Below are positions 36,540 through 44,872 of a stretch of 64,000 bases of DNA, piece by piece (position 1 is the first letter of the stretch; each line of letters starts with the position of its first letter). Location: contig NZ_CP020083.1 of assembly GCF_003431825.1 (NCBI RefSeq), positions 3,820,501-3,884,500 of the forward strand. The letters are read 5' to 3'. The notes beneath the pieces are model-generated. The model worked only from the letters and a program-made list of their open reading frames with translations. It was not told the origin of the DNA and did not search any database. This DNA is from Blastomonas fulva (GTDB lineage: Bacteria > Pseudomonadota > Alphaproteobacteria > Sphingomonadales > Sphingomonadaceae). A program made the position numbers and the translations under genes.

Positions 36540-37457
36540 TCAACCGGGCGGCGATGCCGTTCGCTTGGGGCCTTCCATCAGGCTGAAGATGCGGTCGAGC
36601 GGGCTCGCCACCGCCTGCATCGTCCTGGTCGATACCTTGGTGTAGATGGCGGTGGTACCGATCTTGGTGTGCCCAAGCAGGACCTGGATCACGCGGATGT
36701 CGACATCCTGCTCGAGCAGGTGAGTGGCAAAGCTGTGGCGCAGGGTATGCGGGCTCACGCGTTTGCGGATCCCGGCGAACTCAGCCGCCTCATGCACGGC
36801 GCGGTGCAACTGGCGTGCCGAGATCGGGTCGGTGCAACTGCGCCCCGGGAATAACCAGCCGTGCGGTAACATGACCCCGCGCCGCTTGCCTTCACGCCAC
36901 CATTGCCGAAGCAGATCCAGCAGATGCGGCGAGAGCATGGCGTTACGATCCTTGCGCCCCTTGCCCTGCTCGACCCGGATCAGCATGCGCGTGCTGTCGA
37001 TATCGTCAACCTTCAGGTGGGCAATCTCGGACACGCGCAGACCCGCGCCATAGGCCACGCCGAACGCTGCCTTGTACTTGATGCCCGGTGCAGCCTCGAT
37101 CAGCCGCGCAGCCTCCTCGACGCTCAGAACCTCGCGCAGCTTGGGTGTGCAGCGAACGACAACAAGTCCCAGTGCCATCTCCGGCCGCTTGAGGGTTATA
37201 CCGAACAGGAAACGCAATGCCGATACAGCCCCGTTGATGGTTGCTGGACTGATGGCACGCTCATGCTGAGCGATCTGATAGCGCCGGAGGTCTTCGATCG
37301 TGGCCGTATCGGGTGGTCGGCCGAGAAACGCGGCAAATGACCGGACGTGCCGGATATAGTCCTTCTGCGTGTGCTCCCCAAAGCTACGCATCGTCATGTC
37401 CTGCAACATACGCTCGCGCAAGGCATTGTTCGGGGCAGCGGTAGTGATGGTATCCAT
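36540..37457 (-). CDS. Tyrosine recombinase of IS91-B (copy 3)
   Basis: 305 residues, identical translation to the copy 1 recombinase at 22308-23225, with all catalytic residues present. Confidence 0.9.
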   Translation of the reverse strand: MDTITTAAPNNALRERMLQDMTMRSFGEHTQKDYIRHVRSFAAFLGRPPDTATIEDLRRYQIAQHERAISPATINGAVSALRFLFGITLKRPEMALGLVVVRCTPKLREVLSVEEAARLIEAAPGIKYKAAFGVAYGAGLRVSEIAHLKVDDIDSTRMLIRVEQGKGRKDRNAMLSPHLLDLLRQWWREGKRRGVMLPHGWLFPGRSCTDPISARQLHRAVHEAAEFAGIRKRVSPHTLRHSFATHLLEQDVDIRVIQVLLGHTKIGTTAIYTKVSTRTMQAVASPLDRIFSLMEGPKRTASPPG

Positions 37458-37691
37458 GGTGCGTTCCTTTCCGTTGAAGGAACTCCACCCTCACAAGCGA
37501 CTTCGCCGCTCTCAAAGCCTCAACAATACTACGCTACGTCACCCCAAGCGACTCTCCCGCGAAGCGGGTTCGTGCCATGGGTCGAGAGCCGCCAACTGCT
37601 AAGTGGCAGATGCAACGGCAGCTTTCCAACACCTCGTGTCTGGAACCCGCCATTCAGACATCGACACCGAAGCGATAACTGGCTGCAGCAA

Positions 37692-38147
37692 TCAGGCCAT
37701 GGACGCGGCTTCCTTGATGGCGCGCCGGATGCTCATATAGGTCGCGCAACGACACAGATTGCCGCTCATTGCCTCGTCGATGGCAGCGTCATCCGGGGTC
37801 GGATTGTCCCGCAGCAGAGCGGTCGCCGCCATGATCTGGCCGGACTGGCAATAGCCGCACTGGGGCACATCATTGGCAATCCATGCCTTGCGAATGGCAG
37901 CGGCTGCGCCGCCTTCAACGCCCTCGATCGTCGTGATCTTGGCGCCGTCGAGCGAATCGTGCGGGGTGATGCAGGCGCGGGTCGGTTGGCCGTCGACATG
38001 AACGGTGCAGGCGCCGCACTGGGCGACCCCGCAGCCGAACTTGGTGCCGGTCATCTGCAGGTGGTCGCGTAGCACCCACAACAGCGGCGTGCCCGGCGCA
38101 GCATCGACGGTTTCGGATTTGCCGTTGATCTTCAGAGTAATGGCCAT
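37692..38147 (-). CDS. 2Fe-2S small subunit of a molybdenum hydroxylase
   Basis: 151 residues. The N-terminal plant-type ferredoxin cluster uses Cys residues in GCGVAQCGACTVH plus a distal Cys in the RACITP region (about residues 40-76). The C-terminal [2Fe-2S] domain has CGYCQSGQIM and LCRCATY (about 99-140). It is the electron-transfer subunit of IorA/xanthine-dehydrogenase-like enzymes, passing electrons from the molybdenum centre of the gene product encoded 15 bases upstream. It has no signal peptide; export would depend on the partner. Confidence 0.92.
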   Translation of the reverse strand: MAITLKINGKSETVDAAPGTPLLWVLRDHLQMTGTKFGCGVAQCGACTVHVDGQPTRACITPHDSLDGAKITTIEGVEGGAAAAIRKAWIANDVPQCGYCQSGQIMAATALLRDNPTPDDAAIDEAMSGNLCRCATYMSIRRAIKEAASMA

Positions 38148-38162
38148 GCTTGCCTCCTTGTC

Positions 38163-40544
38163 CTACGCGGTCGGCCGTGCGGGCAGGATGAGCTTGCTGC
38201 CCTCTGGCCCGATGAACGGCAGCGTGCGCAGCCGGTGTCCGGTCGCGGCGAATATCGCATTGGCGAGCGCAGGCGCAGCTGGCGGCGTTGGGGGTTCACC
38301 GACCCCGCCGGGGGGCGCGTTTGACGCGATGATCTCCACCTTGAACTCCCGCGGTGCCTCGCCCATCCGCATCAGCCGCCAGCTCGGGAAATTGTCCTGT
38401 ACGACTGCGCCGTTCTTCGCGGTGATCGCACCGTAGAGCGCGTTCGACAGACCGTAGATCGTGCCGCCTTCCATCTGTGCGCGCACATGGCGCGGATTGA
38501 TCACGGTTCCCGCATCCACTGCAAGCCACACGCCCGGAATGCGGATCGTGCCGTCAGCGCCCACCGCCACTTCGATCACCGTGGCGACATAGGTTAAAAA
38601 CGAGCGGTGAACCGCAATCCCCAGGCCCCGGCCTTTGGGCAGTTTGCGTCCCCATTTGGCCATGGCCGCAGCCTTTTCCGCGACGTGCCGCAAGCGACCG
38701 GTATCGATCGGATAATCCTCGAGCGAGCCACCGTAATTGCCGTATTCGGCGCCTTCGGTGCCCGGGTCCAGCTTGCGCGCCGGGCCGATCAGCTCGAGCA
38801 GATAGTCCTTCTGATCGCGCCCGGCGGCATAAGCGAGTTCGGCAGCGAAGCTCTGCACCGCAAAGGCGTGGTAGATGTTGGCGACAGAGCGCAGCCAGCC
38901 GATGCGGAGATGGGCCTTGGCATCGCCCGATTCGACCTGCAGGTTGGGCATGGCGAACGGCACATCCGTCGCACCCATGCTCAACTCGCCGTCGCTCGGC
39001 TCGTTCACCGCATTGTCGAAGGTCGAGCTGATCGGCGGAAAGACCGTGCGATGCAACCACGCGGTGCATGTGCCGTCCATGTCGAGCCCGGCCTCACAAT
39101 ATTGCGCGCTGACCGAGTGATAATAGCCATGCTGCACATCATCTTCGCGTGTCCAGGTTACCTTGACCGGCTTGCCGACCTCGCGCGCGATCAATGCCGC
39201 CTCGATCACGAAATCGGGCTTCGACTTGCGCCCGAAGGCCCCGCCCAGCCAGGTCGGTGTGACCTTGATGTTCTCCTTGGCGATCCCCAGCGCCTTGGCG
39301 AGCGTCTCGCGCGTGCCTTGTGGGTCCTGAACGCAGGCCCAGCATTCGAGCCGATCGCCGTCCCACTCTGCGGTCGCACTCGGCGGCTCCATCGGCGACT
39401 GGTTGAGGTGCGGCGCGTAATATTCCGCCGCGACCCTTGTTTTCGCCGAAGCGAGCGCTGCCGCCACATCGCCGCGCGCGCGGCGCACCTTGCCGCTGCT
39501 GCGTGCCGTGGCCAGCAACTGCCTGGCATAGCTTTCCGAATCATAGCCGGCATTGGGTCCGTCCTGCCATGCGATCTCCAGCGCGCGGCGTCCTTCAATT
39601 GCGGCCCAGGTATCGCGTGCGACCACCGCCACGCCGCCCAGTGCCTGGAACTCGGCTGGCGGCTTGGCATCGGGCAGGCGCACTGTGCTCAGCACACCTG
39701 CGACCGCGCGCGCTTTCGTGTCGTCGACGCTGCCGACCCGGCCGAACAGCTGCGGCGGCCGGGCGACCACCGCATGGACCATACCCGGACGTTGAACATC
39801 GATCCCGTAGGTGCTCTGCCCCGTGACGATGCGCGGCACCGTCAGCGAGGGAATTTCGCTGTTGATGTAGCGCCATTGCTTGGGGGTCTTGAGCTTGATG
39901 TCGGCCTCGGCGGGTATCTCGAGCCGCCCGGCCAGTTCGGCCAGATTGCCATAGGACAAAGTGTCGCTGTTCTGCGTATTGCTGACCAGACCGCCCTTGG
40001 CCGAGCATTGATCCTGCGGCAGTTTCCAGTAGAGCGCGGCGGCAGCAACCAGCATCTGCCGCATGGCTGCCCCAGCGACCCGCAACCGGTGGAAATTGAA
40101 ACGCACCGATCGCGAACCATCGGTGTTCTGGTCGCCATAGCGCTCGTGCCCTTCGGCCTGAACGATCTCGACCTTGGCCCAGTCGGCCTCGAGCTCATCG
40201 GCCACGATCTGCGCCATCGAGGTCCAGACCTGCTGACCCATCTCCGAACGGTGGCAGGTGATCTTGACCGCACCATCCTTGTCGATCGCGATCCAGAGCG
40301 CCGGCGTGGCGTCGCCGCCATTCACTTCGGTCAGCGGGCTGGGCCCGGCATCGGGCAGTTCGAAGGCGCCCGCGTCGATCTTGGGCTCGACATAGCTCGA
40401 GCATCCTGCCAGCGCCACGCCGAGGACGAAAAGCCCCGTCCCGCCAACAAAGGCGCGGCGGCTCAGATTGACATAGGGGCTGGACTCATCACTCGCACCG
40501 CCCGTCTGTTGGGCAGGAATGATACCGAGATCGCGCATCAACAT
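38163..40544 (-). CDS. Molybdopterin-dependent large subunit (IorB-like)
   Basis: 793 residues from ATG 40544 (GAAGGA upstream; the in-frame start at 40700 lacks a site). The N-terminus carries a Tat-type motif and lipobox: SRRAFVGGTGLFVLGVALAG followed by Cys (about residues 29-49). The body is two aldehyde oxidase/xanthine dehydrogenase molybdopterin-binding domains, with FGRKSKPDFV and a C-terminal GGVGEPPTPP whose Glu should be catalytic. Such enzymes hydroxylate N-heterocycles or oxidise aldehydes. The substrate is unknown. With the small subunit it is probably folded in the cytosol, exported by Tat and perhaps lipid-anchored. Confidence 0.88.
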   Translation of the reverse strand: MLMRDLGIIPAQQTGGASDESSPYVNLSRRAFVGGTGLFVLGVALAGCSSYVEPKIDAGAFELPDAGPSPLTEVNGGDATPALWIAIDKDGAVKITCHRSEMGQQVWTSMAQIVADELEADWAKVEIVQAEGHERYGDQNTDGSRSVRFNFHRLRVAGAAMRQMLVAAAALYWKLPQDQCSAKGGLVSNTQNSDTLSYGNLAELAGRLEIPAEADIKLKTPKQWRYINSEIPSLTVPRIVTGQSTYGIDVQRPGMVHAVVARPPQLFGRVGSVDDTKARAVAGVLSTVRLPDAKPPAEFQALGGVAVVARDTWAAIEGRRALEIAWQDGPNAGYDSESYARQLLATARSSGKVRRARGDVAAALASAKTRVAAEYYAPHLNQSPMEPPSATAEWDGDRLECWACVQDPQGTRETLAKALGIAKENIKVTPTWLGGAFGRKSKPDFVIEAALIAREVGKPVKVTWTREDDVQHGYYHSVSAQYCEAGLDMDGTCTAWLHRTVFPPISSTFDNAVNEPSDGELSMGATDVPFAMPNLQVESGDAKAHLRIGWLRSVANIYHAFAVQSFAAELAYAAGRDQKDYLLELIGPARKLDPGTEGAEYGNYGGSLEDYPIDTGRLRHVAEKAAAMAKWGRKLPKGRGLGIAVHRSFLTYVATVIEVAVGADGTIRIPGVWLAVDAGTVINPRHVRAQMEGGTIYGLSNALYGAITAKNGAVVQDNFPSWRLMRMGEAPREFKVEIIASNAPPGGVGEPPTPPAAPALANAIFAATGHRLRTLPFIGPEGSKLILPARPTA

Positions 40545-40818
40545 CGGCGTTTTTCCTTCAGCCAAATCGCAACGTCGCGTCCGGCCAGATGATGTTGATC
40601 GACGCAAAGCCAGATGGCAACAGTGCTTGGTCAGATATCGCACCATAACACTCGCTTCAGGTTGATCGGCATCGATGAATGACCTTGCCAGCGAATGCAC
40701 GGTCAGGTCGGGTCGGTGGACACCTGTCGCAAGGACCTGAAGCGCGGGGCTGGATAATGCGGCGTTGGCGACCGGCCCGACCTCGCCTCACCTTGCCAAA
40801 AGCTGCCATTCGCATTCT

Positions 40819-41498
40819 CTACCAGTCATCGGTCAGAGCATAGCTGGTGCGCTGCCCCGAAAGCGGGATGAGGCTCAAGCAGCGCGGCACGATGCGTGAC
40901 ACTTGGCGTCGCCAGTACACCACCAGGCATTGCCGCCGGATCATGCGTGCATAATGCCATCGCGACCCCGTGCCGAAATACGCGGCTGGCGAAGGCCCTG
41001 GTACGCACCGCCGTTTCGCGCTTGCCCGCCTTTTCGATCTTTTTGAGCACAGCCAACAGCTCTGCGGGCTCAACCGCGTCGATAGGACGAGGACCGATGG
41101 TTGGCGTCAAATGCAAGAGATGTCAGCGTGCTTTCTCGATGGTGACCTCCGCCTTTTGGCTGGCAACAAACCGAACTGCAATCAGGTCCTCTGCAACCGA
41201 CTGAAAGCTGGCGTCAGCCGACAGGCGCGCCCTGATCTTCTCCATTTTGCGGGAATGCAGCGGATCGTCGCCTGCCCTGATCATTTTGCGGACATCGTCA
41301 CGGCGTTCGCGTGCGTCGGTTAGCGACACCTCAGGCCAGCTTCCAGGCGACAACCTCTTTCGGATCCGTGAACCTGTATTTCACGAACCAGTGCTTCGAA
41401 CCGTTCGGCCGAATCTCAAGATAGAGGCCTTTGTCGTCGGACTTGCGGTAGACCGTATCAATCGGCTGATACCCTCTGATTTCTCCGGCTTTGAGAGA
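40819..41498 (-). pseudogene. Decayed DUF4102/P4-type tyrosine integrase
   Basis: Three frames on the minus strand give successive pieces of one island integrase. The DUF4102 start (DKGLYLEIRPNGSKHWFVKY) is at about 41498-41331. SLTDARERRDDVRKMIRAGD is at 41353-41123. The core-binding domain (TIGPRPIDAVEPAELLAVLK) begins at 41116. A frameshift and a stop separate them, and the catalytic domain with its Arg, His-x-x-Arg and Tyr is missing. It must be inactive and marks an older island boundary. 40545-40818 contains no gene. Confidence 0.8.
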
Positions 41499-41532
41499 CA
41501 TTTGGGGGCACCCCGCTTTTTCCTGTCGCAGT

Positions 41533-41760
41533 GCCCCCAATTGTGCCCCCAAATTAACGAAATCTGGGGACACAATTGGAACAAAGCGAGATTCCAGTCA
41601 CGAACAAAATAGCTCGAAACCCTCAGAAAATCAACGTTTTGGGACACTTTGGGAAGGGGTGGTGGTGCGCTTACGGGACCCTCACAATCCATTTAAACAT
41701 TTGAGTTAAAACGCTTAACTGGCTCACGCCTCCAACTTTGCCCCCAATTGTGCCCCCAAA
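41533..41760. repeat. Pair of 21-base direct repeats upstream of the dead integrase
   Basis: CCCCCAATTGTGCCCCCAAA, preceded in each case by G, occurs at 41533-41553 and 41740-41760 (207 bases apart). Position and composition suit integrase-binding or attachment-site arm repeats. No tRNA gene is adjacent. The rest of 41574-41946 has no gene. Confidence 0.5.
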
Positions 41761-42076
41761 ATTCTTCTAACCATTTGATTTCAAGTGAGTTTGAGTCCGA
41801 AATTGTGACTGACTTCGGCAAACCTTGGCCCCTTGGCCACTGATGCAGGAGCCAATTTTGTCGCAATACAACGATCCATTTTTGACGGGTTTTCCGCTGG
41901 CGAAAAATGTCGATCTCTTCCGATCGCATGGCTGTTGATGGGTCGCTGCACGAACCCGCTTCGCGGGAGTGGTGTTTGGGGTGAAGCTAAGCTGACGGCG
42001 CGGGCGCAGCGCCTGGATTGAACAGTGTCCGTGGTGGGCAGACCATTTCGACTCCTTCAACCTGAGGAGTCGAACG

Positions 42077-42985
42077 ATGAACGAGCTTATAGCGATCGGT
42101 ACGGTCAGCCCGCTGCGCCAGCGGTTGATCGAGGACATGAACATGCGGCGCTTCAGCCGCGAGACGCAGCGCAACTATATCCGCGATGTTGGACGTTTCG
42201 CCACATGGCTGGGACGCTCGCCGCACACGGCAACTGCAGAGGATCTGCGGCGCTTCCAGATCGACCAACGCGAGACCGGCGTTCCGGTGCCGACGATGAA
42301 CAGCATAGTTGCAGCGCTGCGGTTCTTCTTCACCCACACGCTGGATCGGCCCGATCTGGCGCGCAAGCTGGTGCGCACTTCGCACGCCCGCAAGATCCCC
42401 GTGGTGCTGACCCAGGACGAGGTGAAGCGGTTGCTGGAGGCCACGACCTGCCTCAAGCATCAGGCAGCGCTGTCGGTTGCCTATGGCGCGGGACTGCGCG
42501 TCGGCGAGGTCTCGGCGCTCAAGGTGCGCGACATCGACAGCAAGCGCATGGTGCTGCGTATCGAGCGTGGCAAGGGTGGCCGATATCGCAACGCCATGCT
42601 GCCCGAAGGCCTGCTCGTGCTGCTGCGCGAGTGGTGGCGCGCCGGACGACAACAGGGCGTGTTGCATGCAGACAGCTGGCTTTTCCCAGGCAGAAGCGCG
42701 CTGCTGCCGATCAGCACCCGGCAGCTGTATCGCGTCGTCGTCGAGGCAGCCGAGGCAGCGGACATCACAAGGCGGGTCGGCCCGCACACCTTGCGGCACA
42801 GCTTCGCCACCCATCTGCTGGAGGACGGGGTCGATATCCGCGTCATCCAGGCGTTGCTGGGCCATGCCAAGCTTAACACCACCGCTTTCTACACACAGGT
42901 GGCAACCAAGACGATGCGAGCGGTGATCAGTCCGCTCGACAGGCTGGCCTTGACCTCATCCACCGCGCAGGTGCCCGACGGCTGA
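42077..42985 (+). CDS. Tyrosine recombinase of IS91-A (copy 2)
   Basis: 302 residues, same translation as the copy 1 recombinase, with catalytic Arg141, Lys166, His237, Arg240, His263 and Tyr272 present. Confidence 0.9.
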   Translation: MNELIAIGTVSPLRQRLIEDMNMRRFSRETQRNYIRDVGRFATWLGRSPHTATAEDLRRFQIDQRETGVPVPTMNSIVAALRFFFTHTLDRPDLARKLVRTSHARKIPVVLTQDEVKRLLEATTCLKHQAALSVAYGAGLRVGEVSALKVRDIDSKRMVLRIERGKGGRYRNAMLPEGLLVLLREWWRAGRQQGVLHADSWLFPGRSALLPISTRQLYRVVVEAAEAADITRRVGPHTLRHSFATHLLEDGVDIRVIQALLGHAKLNTTAFYTQVATKTMRAVISPLDRLALTSSTAQVPDG

Positions 42986-42991
42986 GGCCCG

Positions 42992-44185
42992 GTGCGCACC
43001 TCCATAGAGGTGGCCGACATCTTCCGCGTTGCAGGGCCTGGCTATCGCATTGCCCATGCCGGGCATCTGAGCCTGCACCAGCTCAAGATCATGTCGGCCG
43101 TCGAGCATTGCCGCACCGCTACAATGGGCGGTCACGTCGAAGCCTGCACAGACTGCGGGCATTGGCGGATCGCCTATAACAGCTGTCGCAACCGGCATTG
43201 CCCCAAGTGCCAGGGAGCAGCCGCGCGTACCTGGCTGGCCGAGCGCGAGGCCGACCTGTTGCCGGTGGGCTATTTCCACGTCGTGTTCACGCTCCCGGCA
43301 CAGGTCAGCGCCATTGCGTTCCACAACAAGGCGCTGCTCTATGACCTGCTGTTCAAGGCCGCCTCCCAGACGATGCTGACCATCGCCGCCGACCCCAGGC
43401 ATCTGGGCGCACGTATCGGCATTACCGCTGTACTCCACACCTGGGGCTCGGCGCTTACCCATCATCCGCATGTCCATATGATCGTGCCCGGCGGCGGTAT
43501 CGCGCGTGATGGCGAGCGCTGGATATCTGCGCGCCCGGCCTTTCTTCTGCCCGTCCGTGTCCTGGGCGCCCTGTTCCGCCGCCTGTTCCTCACGCGGCTG
43601 ATCGCGCTCCACGATGCCGGCAAGCTCGGGTTCTTCGGCAGCCTGGCGCATCTCGCCGAGCGGCGGGCCTTTCTGCGTCATCTGTCACCGGTCCGCAGAA
43701 AGCGCTGGGTGGTCTATGCCAAGCCGCCCTTTGCAGGACCTGAGGCGGTGCTCGCCTATCTGGCGCGCTATACCCACCGCGTCGCCATCTCGAACAGCCG
43801 CATCCTCCGCTTCGACAGTGAAGGCGTCACGTTCCGCTACAAGGATTATCGCCGCAATGGCGCGCAGCGCCAGCAGGACATGACCTTAGGCGCCGACGAG
43901 TTCATCCGTCGCTTCCTGCTGCACAACCTGCCACGCGGGTTCCACCGGATACGCCATTACGGGCTGCTGGCCGGTGCGACCCGCAAGGCCCATCTCGAAC
44001 ACGCCCGCCGACTGCTGGCGGTTGCGCCACCTGCCATCGATGACACGGCTGTCGATCCGCCGGACCATCGGCCACCGTGCCCGTGCTGCGGTGGCAGCAT
44101 GGTCATCATCGAGACTTTCGAGCGCAGATATCAGCCGCGCGCACCACCGCATCCTGTCAACGCATCCGGGAGAACATCGTCGTGA
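42992..44185 (+). CDS. IS91 family transposase (HUH, Y2), IS91-A copy 2
   Basis: 397 residues, same translation as copy 1 with zinc, HUH and Y2 motifs intact. GTG start six bases after the recombinase stop. Confidence 0.95.
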   Translation: MRTSIEVADIFRVAGPGYRIAHAGHLSLHQLKIMSAVEHCRTATMGGHVEACTDCGHWRIAYNSCRNRHCPKCQGAAARTWLAEREADLLPVGYFHVVFTLPAQVSAIAFHNKALLYDLLFKAASQTMLTIAADPRHLGARIGITAVLHTWGSALTHHPHVHMIVPGGGIARDGERWISARPAFLLPVRVLGALFRRLFLTRLIALHDAGKLGFFGSLAHLAERRAFLRHLSPVRRKRWVVYAKPPFAGPEAVLAYLARYTHRVAISNSRILRFDSEGVTFRYKDYRRNGAQRQQDMTLGADEFIRRFLLHNLPRGFHRIRHYGLLAGATRKAHLEHARRLLAVAPPAIDDTAVDPPDHRPPCPCCGGSMVIIETFERRYQPRAPPHPVNASGRTSS

Positions 44186-44487
44186 CCCGGCACGGCCTGC
44201 CTTCAACCGGCCCCGAAGCGACCGTGCTTCGGGGAGCACAGAGCACTGCGCCATCACCCACCAAAAGCAGACCTGCGCCCTCCAAAATCGGACGGTCCGA
44301 TTTACGGCAACCCGCTCGTCACCCCAAAAGCAGCCAGTCCGCTTTCAGTTCCGTCCGCTTATCGGCAGCACCCACCGCTGCTCCCACAAGCCCAAAATCG
44401 AAATCCCCATAGACATCAGCACCTGACGACCGCGGGTTCGGGCACCGTCGACTTTCCGACGCCTCACGGCGTCCGAAACTCTAAACG

Positions 44488-44872
44488 GAAGGAGACCGGC
44501 CGGTTCTGGGTCCAAAGGCCGCGGAAGCTGCCAATCAACCTCACCTTTTCGGACGACGATTACGGACCCAGCCTGCCTTCGCTCGCGAAGCGTAACCGAT
44601 CGTGCGGCTGATTGCGATGCGGCGTCCTCGGATGAAGCCCTCATCGCTTGCCTGCATGGAGAAGCGATCTGCGAATGCGGGTTGAATGCCTTCAGAGTAA
44701 ATTCGCTACGCCCCAGACCAACTCTCGCCCAAGCTTTCTGAAAGAACGGCGAAGCCTGGTCTGGCGTCACGCCAAGCATGTCGAAATTAATGCTGACTAG
44801 AAGGTTTAGCGATCGGCCGTTATCGCGGCGGCGCAAGGTTCGGATTTAGTCGCTTGTTGGATAATGGCGTAA
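44488..44872. other. Gene-free gap between IS91-A copy 2 and the GAP1 gene
   Basis: No supported gene. A 163-codon open frame spanning 44345-44836 on the minus strand runs into the insertion element and has no recognisable domain, so I treat it as chance. No clear terminator for the GAP1 operon was seen here. Confidence 0.4.

Larger units (their letters stand above)
35046..37575 (-). mobile_element. IS91-B copy 3 (complete)
   Basis: Full-length copy with no difference seen from copy 1. Its oriIS end abuts truncated copy 2 directly and its terIS (37554-37575) faces the molybdenum hydroxylase genes. The flank 37576-37691 contains no gene. Confidence 0.9.
41947..44487 (+). mobile_element. IS91-A copy 2 (2541 bp, complete)
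   Basis: Reads identical to copy 1 at a constant offset of 33714, in the same orientation. Flanks are unrelated to those of copy 1 on both sides. It lies between the dead integrase and the GTPase-associated operon. Confidence 0.92.

Noticed and set aside
33527..37575. Tandem dimer of complete IS91-B elements
   Set aside because: Copy 2 lacks the recombinase and terIS, so the junction is not a terIS-oriIS joint.
38607..40592. 661-codon plus-strand open frame opposite the molybdenum hydroxylase gene
   Set aside because: Antisense shadow of a clear two-domain molybdoenzyme; composition rich in Arg, His and Leu with no motif.
41533..41760. A tRNA gene as attachment site next to the dead integrase
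   Set aside because: No cloverleaf-compatible sequence or CCA-proximal T-loop motif was found in 41500-41946.
8233..44487. A classical composite transposon bounded by the two IS91-A copies
   Set aside because: IS91 elements move by rolling-circle replication without inverted repeats, and no target duplication is seen at the outer ends, so the block is better described as flanked by direct repeats than as a cut-and-paste composite.
44345..44836. 163-codon minus-strand frame downstream of the GAP1 gene
   Set aside because: Half lies in the non-coding end of IS91-A copy 2, no domain or ribosome site was seen, and it is interrupted in the equivalent place of copy 1.
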